Shown piece after piece: positions 47,701-59,700 of a stretch of DNA of 64,000 bases. Numbering within the stretch: position 1 is the first letter of the stretch; each line of letters begins with the position of its first letter. Position numbers and translations under genes: made by a program. This DNA is from Siphonodentalium dalli (lineage: Eukaryota; Mollusca; Scaphopoda; Gadilida; Siphonodentaliidae). The stretch covers positions 93,681,345 to 93,745,344 of the forward strand of contig CP136061.1 of assembly GCA_032622095.1 (NCBI GenBank). The letters are read 5' to 3'. A model generated the notes under the pieces. That model did not search any database, was not told where the DNA came from, and saw only the letters and a program-made list of their open reading frames with translations.

Positions 47701-50700
47701 AAAAGTGAAGAATTACAGCAAGCAAATACGAAAAAGGTGTGTCTAAATTTTTAACCAATGAGAAACCAGGTAAACAAGAAGAACGCACGTGAGTTGACAG
47801 GTAAACACGAGAAGGCGTGTAGTGAACAATGAAAAGCGATTAAGGCTCATGAAAGAGATAAGCGAGGTGGCAAGCATATGAAATAGAGAAGTAATCGGAA
47901 ACAAAAGGCTAACAAAAGGAACTGCCTGAGTCTTATGTTAATTACATCCTTTGTTAACAAAATAACTCAATTACATGTACATTCATTTCTTATATTTAAA
48001 GGTTTTTGTTCATTTCCCATAAAATCAGCTAAAAAATAAATGTTTTTTAAAATCTGTCTCCAGTATGAGATTATCCCACAAAGCACTTTAACTCTTTCGC
48101 TGCCACCCCGCCACACGGACATACTCCCCAGTGCCAAGCATTCTGGGTGTAAATACAAGTATTTTATGTATATGTGGGTAATGCAATGACTATCGGGTAA
48201 TTATCGGTGTATTTAGTTGAAACTTCACATGTTGGTATATATGACAATGACCTATCACCTGCCCGACGTGGAGACCCATTGAAGGTCAAAGCCTTTGGGT
48301 CACGTGCACAGTACGATGGAGCATTTAAGGTTAGTCTAACAGGTCTGAAGTTCAAAGTCTAACAGGTCCGAAGTTCAAGTAAGAAATTATGTGTCGATCA
48401 GCTTTATTTAGTTGTGACCTTAAATTTTGAAAGCAAATTGTATTACTGCAATTTTTATAGTTATAAATTCAAATTTAATCGAAGTACAAATTATTTTTTG
48501 AAGTGGGTGAAATTATGGAAGTCTAAATCCATCATTACCAAGAACTTGGGAAAATAGATTGACACTTCTTATTTTCACCATATATAATTTCCCAGTAGCA
48601 AATTTTTGCATTTGTAAACCATTGTTATGTGAAAACATTACTGTTGCAGTAACATGTCAACAAACATCGCTAATAGGACTAAAATTGATTGACAATTCAT
48701 AGGTAGAATATTGGGCTAACTTAAAGGTACTCAATCCGATCAGACGCTCCTAAATTACTATTTCTTTGGCTTCGGGGTTAAAAAATATTTGATTCGAGTC
48801 GAGGAACCTACCCATCAAACATGGTTCCTGCACACATTTCAATGTGAAATACAAGGGTTTTCCAGGAGTATCAGGGTGTGAAATTCAAGGGTTTTCCAGG
48901 AGTGACGGGGTCAAAATTCAAGGATTTTCCAGGAGTTAATGGATATTTAATGGATTGTGGGAAACACTGTCTAAGAGCTGCTAGCAATGACCGTGTATAC
49001 TTACTATGACTGGGTATCATGGGGGGATAGGACCATGTATAGTTACTATGACTGGGTATCATGGGGGGATAGGACTGTGTATACTTACTATGACTGGGTA
49101 TCATGGGGGGATAGGACTGTGTATACTTACTATGACTGGGTATCATGGGGGGATAGGACCATGTATAGTTACTATGACTGGGTATCATGGGGGGATAGGA
49201 CCGTGTATACTTACTATGACTGGGTATCATGGGGGGATAGGACCGTGTATACTTACTATGACTTCCAGTGAAGTGAGTCAGTGGAACGGTGTTGTTGATT
49301 TCTCAGGATGTCTTTTTGTGTTTTTCGTCGTTGGAATGGGAAACTAAGGCATACTCCCCCATATTGGCAACATCTATTATTTTTAAGCACAGTCGACATC
49401 GGGCCTGGCATGCTTGGCCTTCCACGGACTCTGCCCACTCGAATTTTGTTCGCCACGAAGTTTGGAATCGGCATTTACCACCTGGCATACTTTCATTTTA
49501 ATGCAAGATATTTTTTTATTTCGTGTGGGAATTACTCTAGTAGCTGAGGGCGTTTTGTATGCACTTTTATGTCCAGAGCAAAACTCTTCACGAATCCACT
49601 AATTGAAGGTACACGAACAATATTTGGTTGGTGACACATTTCCCATTGAGGGCGAAATGGGTCAAATGGCCACGCCCCTTTTTGCGCGAAGTACTACCAC
49701 CTGCCGTGACTATATATCCAGAACCGTTGGCCAAAGGGGGTCGTGTGACCACTCAAAATGTGCGGAATGGCCACATTATGGGGGGGTCAGTAATACATTT
49801 TCATATCCAAAAGTCAATGGTGTTTAAGATAATTGCCAAAAACCAAAAAAAATCCATTTTAAGGGCCCAATTTTGGGGTTCAGCACTTTTATCTCAAAGC
49901 TGAGCCCCCAATTCGAATTTTATTGATCTATATCCATCGGTGCCACATATAGGTATAATTTATGTACCATTATCGGATGGGATTGACCTCCAAGGAGCTC
50001 TTGACCCTGAAAATCCACATTATGGGGGGGGGGGGGGGGGTCAGTAATACATTTTCATATCCAAAAGTCAATGGTTTTTAAGATAATTGCCAAAAACCGA
50101 TTTCAGCATGTTACGCACCACAAGTATACAATACCACCAAGGCCACAGCATATGTATGACACTTTTTAAAGAACTATCCGAATTCTCTGATCGACTTAAG
50201 AGCACAATTGACCACACACAATGGGATTAGCTGGAAATTGCTGCTGAGGATGTGTTGATCCCGACACACAACGTGAGCTCTTCATGACTGAACATGCCTT
50301 GGAAACTGGTGTGCTTTACCAAAAATCAGGTAACAATTGTGCTCTAATCAACAGAAATGTACAGATTGAACAAAACAGGTTTTCAAAATTTGTTATCAAC
50401 ATTTAACAGCTGATCTGATTTAAGTGACCAAGATATGAAACATGCTAAACACTTTTACTAAATGGAATGACCAGCTGTTTGCTTCATGCAGCAGCCACAT
50501 GTTGCGATCCTAAAATGGGTATTGCACCTGGGCATAGTAAAAACATGTTGTAATCAGATCGATTCAGATGGGAGATGACCATATATACCAGTATATATTT
50601 CAGAAGTAATCAATTCTTACAAAAGGACACCTCATCTCACAAAAAGTTTTAGGAAATGATGGAATGATCACTATTCAATCAATAGTAGAATGAGCCTTTG

Positions 50701-53700
50701 TCAGTCCCACATTAGTTTTGATTGGCCATGATAGTTGCATCACTTGCAGGTTGGAGAAGATGAGGGTATATAATTTCACTAACATAATTCTTCATATAAT
50801 AATAGCTAATAGCCCTCATAACTTACCATTTTAAAGATATTTTCATTTTCAATACCACCTCAGGTTAAGTGGTCCTGCTAATTTTATATTATGCTGATGG
50901 GTACTGCTGGATTGATATGTTTGTAGGTCAAAGCAATTCTGTCAAGTACCATAATTTTACCTAAAGTTGGTTATTTTTGCATTGTTTGGCTAACCCGAGC
51001 AATTTGTGCAAAAGTCAGTGTCTGTATGCAACATTCAAGAACATATATACTTCAAAATTTTATTGTGTACGCTGATGTTTGGTAAACAACAGGAATAGTC
51101 ATCTCAATTATGGCCAGTTTGTAAAAACCAGCACCCATTATTAAAATATTTCACAATATACATGTTTTTTAATGTTTTCTACACATTGTGGCTTTATCCT
51201 CGATTCGTTCAGATCGCTTTGCTCTACCTGAATATCATACCAAATGTATTAGCATCACCACTAAACTTGGGATGAATACTGCCAAATGAATATATTGTGA
51301 TAAGGGCAGTGGAAAAATAATGGTTGAGTCTTTTCTAAATATAATTCTAGTAAAACCTACACAATACTGTCTTGGTCTGATAAGACTCAGAGTCATGTTT
51401 ATTTAGGAGTATAGACATGAAGTCCACCAGTTTTATGAAAATTAAATGGGCTCTGCACTAGTAACATCTGGACTCCTGGGACCCATTAATATTGACAAAT
51501 GCAACACAAATGAAAAATACATAGTAACTTTCCTCAAACATAGATTATAACCTGACAATCATTGTGTTTGAATCAGTGTACATATGTATATGTAGGCATG
51601 GCCATAGCATGTTTTTGAAATACTGCAGAGTGCAGACCATAAATTTCACTAGAATATACATGTAGTTACTGCATGTACATCACACACATAAGTCATAAGG
51701 CGACTGACACACATAAACGTACCTGCAGGGTTCACAATATTTCACATGTAAAGTATATATATATCTCCTGTGCCTATAACATCAAACCAAATGGTTTACA
51801 GTACTTTTACTGACATTTTTGGAGTGGCACATATACATACATAAAACATAAAAGTCAATTTAAAGGGACGAAATGAAAAATAAATTTGTGCAACTATAAT
51901 GGAGATCTATATTGCATTACAACATCCACAAATCTACAAAATCTACAACATCCACAAATCTACAAAATCTACAAAAACATCTGACTATCATAGACAATGG
52001 TAATGCGATAATTTTTCCTTGATAAGTTGAAACATGAGGGAGGATTGCATAGCATGGCTACATGCAGAATGTAGATTTGTATGTATTTATATCTGCATAT
52101 CAACTGATGCTTGTATTTTTCTTCTAACTCACTCCAGGCTAGCCATTATTTGTTCTAGAATAATGTACATGTTAGGGAAATTGTAGAACCTTTATACAAA
52201 ATGGTGATGCAGCCAATCAAAATTGATGTGGGACTGATAAAGACACAACCTGCTCGACTACTGAATCATACTGATTGATCAAATTGTAGTAACTCAACAT
52301 TTACTAAACCTACTTGTGGGCTGAGTATAATTCAATTCAACATTAGAATACCATAAAAAGACCCTGTTCTCCCATAAGTTTAAAGAAAATAACACATTGA
52401 ACTCATTTACAAGTATATTGCTAATGTGATATATGTCATTCCATTTATAACCATTTTGGCAGCCATCTCACATCAAAGGCCATGAAATCTAGATAACAAA
52501 AGATGAACTACATTCAAATTATATCACCAGGTAACCATTTTGTAGGAGTTTTAGGTTATTCTGATCAAATACCGTATTATTGATGATTTCCTCAACATCT
52601 TTGTTATTGGGAAAATGTCTGTTTTTCATTCTACGACCAATATATTCCATCCAAAAACCTTATTTTCAGGGTCAAGAGCTCCTTGGAGGTCAATCTCATC
52701 CAATAATGGTACAGAAATTATACCTATATGTGGCACCGATGGATATAGATCAATAAAATTTGAATTGGGGGCTCAGCTTTGAGATAAAAGTGCTGAACCC
52801 CAAAATTGGGCCCTTAAAAATGGATTTGTTTTTGTTTTTGGCAATTATCTTAAAAACCATTGACTTTTGGATATGAAAATGTATTACTGACCCCCCCATA
52901 ATGTGGCCATTCTGCACATTTTGAGTGGTCACACGACCCCCTATGTCCAACGGTTCTGGAGATATAGTCACGGCGGGTGGTAGTACTTCGCGCAAAAAGG
53001 GGCGTGGCCATTTGACCCATTTCGCCCTCAATGGGAAATGTGTCACCAACCAAATATTGTTCGTGTACCTTCAATTAGTGGATTTGTGAAGAGTTTTGCT
53101 CTGGACATAAAAGTGCATACAAAACGCCCTCAGCTACTAGAGTAAATGCACTTGTGACTAATTAGATACATCGAAACAAAAGCTGTTCGGTTCTTACCCA
53201 ATCACAGAGCCGCAAACAAACGGTAATGGAACTCAACCAAAGATTAAAACAAAGCGGAAGTCGATCGCCGGTTTTACCAGGAATTACCGTAAATACTCCA
53301 CAATTTTACCCTACTAGTACGTAATTATTGTTCTGCCAATCGCTGGGTAATTGTGCCTTATTCCGCGATCATAACGGACTGCAAATTCAAGGCTTTGCCA
53401 ACTTTTCAAGGGTGTTTACATGTCTATTATTCAAGGGTTTTCAAGGAGTTTGGTGAAATACAAGGGTTTTCAAGGGCCTTGAATATGGATTTTCATATTC
53501 AAGGGTGTTCAAGGGTTTTCAAGGACCCGCGGGAACCCTGTCAAAGCTCAGAATGATTAGATATCGATGTTTGAAGTTTGGAGATCTGGGCCAAAACTTA
53601 TTCAAATCCACGTGCTCAAACGGACAAATTGCAGTTTTAACTTAATGTAAGATGGATAACTCTAAAATCAAGTGGTTATTATTGTTAATAGTAACGACTT

Positions 53701-56700
53701 GATTTTAGAGTTATCCATCTTACATTAAGTTACAACCGCAATTTGTCTGTTTGAGCACGTGGATTTGAATAAGTTTTGGCCCAGATCTCCAAACTTCAAA
53801 CATTGATATCTAATCATTCTGAGCTTTGATGGGTGGGTTCCTCGACTCGAATCAAATATTTTTTACCCCCGAAGCCAAAGAAATAGTAATTTAGGAGCGT
53901 CTGATCGGATTGAGTACCTTTAAGTTAGCCCAATATTCTACCTATGAATTGTCAATCAATTTTAGTCCTATTAGCGATGTTTGTTGACATGTTACTGCAA
54001 CAGTAATGTTTTCACATAACAATGGTTTACAAATGCAAAAATTTGCTACTGGGAAATTATATATGGTGAAAATAAGAAGTGTCAATCTATTTTCCCAAGT
54101 TCTTGGTAATGATGGATTTAGACTTCCATAATTTCACCCACTTCAAAAAATAATTTGTACTTCGATTAAATTTGAATTTATAACCATAAAAATTGCAGTA
54201 ATACAATTTGCTTTCAAAATTTAAGGTCACAACTAAATAAAGTGTGGAAGAATGAAGTCAGTTCTTGTATATCATTTATTCACATCTAATATCAATGTAA
54301 GTCAACAGCTTGTGATGGTAAAAGATACATAATGGTGAATCAATCATAGATGTCATAGAACGACCGAAAGCGTCGCTTATTAATTAGCGACCTGATGTTG
54401 ATGCCTGCCAATTAGTCTGAAGTCCGAAACTAATTGAAGAGTAGATTAATGTCTGGTTTATATATCGCTAATGACTGGTAGCCGTCATTAGTGCATCTCT
54501 TTGTCTGTACTGACCCATGGGTGAACTGGGAATTATTACATAAGAACTTCTTTCCTTTGTGGCTAGTATTGCCTAACTCATAGGTCGCGGCCTCTCCGAG
54601 TATGACCTTGGCAATTTGGTTGGGGTCACTTATAGTTCGATTATATTCCAGTCTCCCCCCATCGGTTAAGATAGCTATGTTTAGTATGTATCCGGGATCA
54701 TTACTCTACATAAGGTCCCCCTTATTTTCAGATTTTGACTACTGGTGTTAAAATCTAAGGGTTGGATACTTCGGTATGCATATAAGTTACGATGTGTGGT
54801 CATCAGCAAAAATTGTATAAATTGAATATATATATCTATGTACATGTTGAAGCCATATGCATTATGAAGAGGGTTGGCATGATGAGGTAACATAAGTGTG
54901 ATAATATAAAGGGTATCAATATAAATGACATTAGAATACATGTAATGTAATAATAATTATGTTGAACAATCAGTGGGTGAACGATACTTCGTTCAAGAGT
55001 TCATGGATGTGCTCGATTGGCGAGCGCTAATGTCCACTTCCGGCTCCTGGCTTGTGGACAAACTGTTTCATTATTGCGATAAGATGTGCGTTTGCAAAGC
55101 TTGTATTTTTGGAGGCATTCGGTTGTAATGATTTGGAAATGGGGTTGGACAATAATGATTAAAATTGTATGATAAAAAAAATCGGGAGAACTGTTACATG
55201 ATTAAAATGATTCGGGTGGGACTCAATTGGTTTAAATATTGAGGGAGGGGTGTAGGCTCTGTTGTTAGTCGTGCTTTGTATATACAAATATTGGGATTTG
55301 TGCGATTGCTTCAAACATGGGCTGCCATTTGCATTCATGTGATATTTATTTGTGGTTGAGATAGAAATAAATTTGTTTTCACATAATGTCGTATGATTTA
55401 TACTGGAGTACGATATCAACTGGGTACTTGGGTTTGAAGTTTTACATCGCGCGCGTACGGTAAAAATATCGATTGATTCGGTCATCATTGATGCTTGGCA
55501 TTGCTACATCACAATTAAAGTTATATACTGAGATATATGCGCTTGTCCCTTAATGTAGGCCCTCATTTCAGCCTATGTTATTGTCATACCCCGCATGTGA
55601 CAATTGTATTTGTCGATGTAGCGTGGGGCGATTTTGACACGTGAGATATTTTACAAGCGGTATAAAATTGTGATTATTTGGATAACTTGAACCGGTAAAG
55701 CTATCTTTGGGAGTATAATGAATCATGATATGTTTATATGAAGAGTAGTTACGCGTATGTGTTGAGATGCATTTCCTGGCCTCTATACTAGTTCATTTGA
55801 TCTATGTGGAATCAAAGTTGATCAGACTTTGACTGCACTTCTGTACGGGATCAATTTAATGGTCTACATTCTACCCGGCCGGACCAGCGATAATTTTAGC
55901 TATGAATCGTCGCTATTGCATTGGATTGAACACAGGGTGGTAACTACGCGTGATTATGTGTATGATTACCGTTGTGGTGATTAACACGATTCATTATGAC
56001 GTAATTGTTTATTCGGTGTCTGTGATAATTATTCCGAAGATGGGGCGTGAATAATTTAATTAGTATATGTGTCCGTCGTGACACATGCTATTATCTGAGT
56101 GCTAATGAGGCAAAACTGTCTGACAAATTATGAACTTGGCATCTAACTTGTATGAGTGGAAATGCTTCATGTTTCTTGCTTTGATTTAGCATTTAAATTA
56201 ATGCATGCGATTCGCCTGAAATTTGAAGAGGTCGAAGTTATTCGCGTCTCCCGAATTGTTGATCGATGCGATAATAAAGCGTGTTGGCCGCCAGGTGATA
56301 ACTTGCTGGAGATGAAATATTGCCTTGCTGTGAGGGGGCCATGTGCGTGATATATACGGGTACATGGCGTTAAATTTCTGTATTATTGGCCAACCCACTT
56401 TGTATAGTTCAGATCGGTTTCTTTGATTAATTAAGCCTCGATTTTGTGCATCTGGGCGGGTTGGTGAAAAGAAATATGTCACCCACTTGGTGCGTGTGTG
56501 ATTGCCATATCGTGTTACATGCACTGCACATGGTCTGGCAGTCCTGGTTTTGCGCGATGACAATTCTCTCTTTGTATTGTGTCTTTTTACGACAGGGTGC
56601 TATTTATTTATGATAGGTGGAGATTGTCCAATAATATTCGTTGCATTTCGCGCGGTATAGATCTGGTCGTCTTTGTTAGAAATTGGTAATTTTTACTTTG

Positions 56701-59700
56701 TCAGTTTGTTTCCTGGAGTTTATTCAGTTAAAGTTTATACATGTGTGAGCTGTTTTCGTTTCGTGCTTTTGGATATAGAGTTGAGTGTATGAGGTTAGTT
56801 GCTTTTATGATTATGTATGTTATCTAATTATGGTAGTTGTTTACATATTTTATTTTCCTATATCGACATGCTCTGTTCGTCTGTGCTATTTTTGTCGGTT
56901 TGAGTGGTTATATCGAAAGGATCATAATTTTCGGTTGACATGTTATATGTATCGCAACTGGACTTGCTTTTACGCTTGTTTTGTTGTACTAATTGTTGGG
57001 TTGACATGTCATACGGATTGTATGGCTCGGTTGATGAACTTGCATTGTACATTTTTGCTTCATCGTTTTGAGTTAGCATATCATAAGGGTTATATGGTTC
57101 GGTTGATGAAAATGATTGTTTTTCATGTTCGCGCTTTGATGCTATTAACTTATGTGCCATCTCTGGTAGGGGCACTGGTTCATTTGAATCCGATCCGTCC
57201 CGGATGACGCGGTTTCGTCGTATTAACTGTGTTAAAGGGGCTGTATCGTGGTTCTCATTTTCGGTGTCCGAATTGTTGCTATTACTCGATATGTCAGCAT
57301 CGGAGCTTTGTGTTGATGACTTATGTGGGAATACAAATCTGCTTTTCCGAACTTTCTGGTTCTCCTGTAATTGTGGTGTATGCCATTTAGTCGTCGCTAA
57401 TTTTAAATGTTTGGCATGACTTTTAGATAAACTGCCTGTAATTTGATTACGAATTACATACGAAACTGGTCCTGTTTGTTTAAGTATCACCCAAAATGGA
57501 TCATATTTCATACCTAGTTTATGGGTTTGTCTGTGATTCTTAACATAGACCTGGGAACCTATGGGAAATTCCGGTATTTTACCTTTACTGTTTTCGTTTC
57601 GTTTCGTCTTGACTTGTTTCATATTTTGTTTAACTAATTGAAATGTGAAGTGCTGCTTCTCTAGTAACTGTTGAATGAGGCATTCACCCGTGTATTTCTG
57701 ACGCGGTGTCAGTATCTTGTCAATATTTATTTGGGGGTGTCTGCAGAAAGTTAAAAAATATGGAGAAAATTGAGTCGTTGCTGAGACATGAAAATTCGTG
57801 GCTTCTGATGCGAAATTGAGAAATAGGTCCCATGATGTTGGATTTCCCTCAGTTAATTTGGCTAATATTCCATTGTAGTCGCGATGAGATCGTTCACTTG
57901 ATCCGTTGCTGAACGGTGCATAGAACGAGGTCTTGCGATGCTGAATAACATAGTAGTTAGATATTATTTTGAATACCTCACTGCATACGTCACTGCCATT
58001 ATCTGAGACCAGACAGGCTGGATAACCAAATATGGTGAAATACTGAGTCATAAGTCTTTCAGCGACCACTTCGGCATGTTTTGTGGGAAGCGCATATGCC
58101 ATTTTGTGTAAACTGAATAAATCTATGACCGTTAGAATGTAGGAATTGCCGCTGGCTGTGGGTGGGTTAAATTTTCCCATTAAATCTATCGCGATCATTT
58201 CCCCTGGTCGGCTCGGTATATCCGTCATTTGATTTGGAATACGGGCAGTGTTTTGATTTCTTTGTTTACAAATGTGGCAATTGTTGGCGAAACTGACTAT
58301 CATTGGGAACATTCGTGGCCAATAATATCGCAAACGTATGGTATGGTACATTCGTTGGGATCCATAATGACCGACAATATGATATTCAGAAATTATCTGC
58401 TTAGTCAGCTTTTCCGGGACATAAATGCGTTCTGATGCTTGCTCATTAAATACAGACATATAGTATAGAATTCCGTCTTTCAATATATATTGCTTTGTTA
58501 TCTTTTCGGGTGGTTTATTGGATTTTAATTTTCGAATTATGTCTGATATAATATGGTCGTCTTTTTGCATTTCTTCGATATTGGTAGGTACATTTAGTTG
58601 TTTATTTTCGGAAATTAATATAGTATCGGGCAACGTATGCGCTTTTTGTTTACCTATTGTCTTGACGTAATTTTTTATTTTCTGTGAATCTAATATGTTT
58701 AGTGATCCGTCATTGATCGCTATGTCATATGGCGTTTTCTCTTCGCTCTCCATTGAACACTCTGACATACTCTGTTGGTTTGTCGGGTCCACCCGGGAAC
58801 AAAAGTCAGCGGCGATATTTTCAGACCCTTGTATATAAGTAAGTTTTGGATTGTATGCGGAAATTTCAATAAACCATTTTTGAATACGTTTATTAGCCAT
58901 CTGAGTATTTTGAAACATAGAAACTAGGGGTAAATGATCTGTTCGTATTTCTACGTCCGATCCTTCTAGATAGAAATTGAGTTTCTTTAGACATACATAT
59001 ATGGCGAGTGCTTCGCGCTCTGTAGTACTGTAATTTCGTTGAGAGTGATTCAACTTTTTGCTAACAAAGCAAATTGGAAATTCCGGGGTTTTGACATCCG
59101 TTTCTAATTTGTTTTCTGGGTATGGCTGGACTAATGATCCCCCCACTGAATGCATTGATGCATCACAATATAAGATCATTTTCCTGTTCCTATCAGGGTA
59201 GGCCAGAGTAGGTACTTTAAGCAAATTTTGTTTTAGTGTATCAAAAGCATTTTGACATTCTTCGGACCATGCAAATTTTGCGTAACGAGCGGTTAATTTA
59301 ATTAATGATGCAGCAGTGTCGGAGAAATCTTTACAATAGTTCCGATAAAAATTAAAAATTCCTAATACTCTACGGACTTCTTTCACTGATGTTGGGGCTG
59401 GCACATCTTGTATGGCTTTAACTTTGGCGGGATCTGGGCGCGTTCCATTTTGTGATACGATATGCCCTAAAAATTTTACTTCTTTCATATAAAATTGGGA
59501 CTTTGTTAATCGTGCTACTAATCCATACTCTCTGAGTCGTTCGAATACTATTTTGAGGTGCTGTTTATGGAGGGCCTCCGTTTCGCTGTGACAAATTAAA
59601 TCGTCGACGAAGCTGTCGACAAAACTTAACCCTTCCAATGCTTTATGGATTAATGTCAAAAACGTCGCGCTCGAGTTGCAATAGCCAAATGGGGCCCTTG

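Larger units (their letters stand above)
43618..47973 (-). mobile_element. Tyrosine-recombinase retrotransposon (Ngaro/PAT-like), split direct repeats, no gag
   Basis: In element orientation (- strand) the order is A1 (47973-47465), RT/RNase H ORF, tyrosine recombinase ORF, B1 (44681-44486), A2 joined to B2 (44458-43885), and an extra partial repeat (43883-43618). This A1-ORFs-B1-A2-B2 layout is the split direct repeat of Ngaro and PAT elements; DIRS itself has inverted repeats. There is no integrase or protease. The first ORF begins 5 bp from A1, leaving no room for the gag usually found there, so this copy is probably internally deleted. It sits in the large PDHB intron. Confidence 0.85.
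48820..53540. mobile_element. hAT-like element inserted in the family 3 MITE
   Basis: The ends CATGGTTCCTGC and CGGGAACCCTG are imperfect hAT-type inverted termini (CAGGGTTCCCGC in consensus). The flanking TCAAA at 48815-48819 and 53541-53545 is a 5-bp target duplication, since the uninterrupted family reads CCCATCAAAGCTCAG. It contains CAAGGGTTTTC-rich subterminal repeats on both sides, a 42-bp minisatellite, a BED-finger fragment and a fold-back element. Confidence 0.65.
48721..53923. mobile_element. Family 3 TTAA hairpin MITE, split by a 4.7 kb insertion
   Basis: The left part is 48721-48819 (TTAAAGGTACTCAATCCGAT) and the right part 53541-53923, ending CCTTTAA. The right part holds a near-perfect hairpin around GTTATTATTGTTAATAGTAAC. 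Removing the insertion restores a normal family 3 element. Confidence 0.8.

Noticed and set aside
48871-49347. Overlapping 94-119 codon open frames with regular repeats on both strands
   Set aside because: They come from the 42-bp minisatellite, whose length is divisible by three, so every frame stays open.
49603-53074. Two near-identical 74-99 codon open frames on opposite strands (near 49603 and 53074)
   Set aside because: They are the two arms of the fold-back element, not paralogous genes.
55159-56563. Possible third ORF or envelope of the Gypsy-type element
   Set aside because: Only 109 and 121 codons, without signal peptide, transmembrane anchor or fusion-type motif; not enough to call an envelope.
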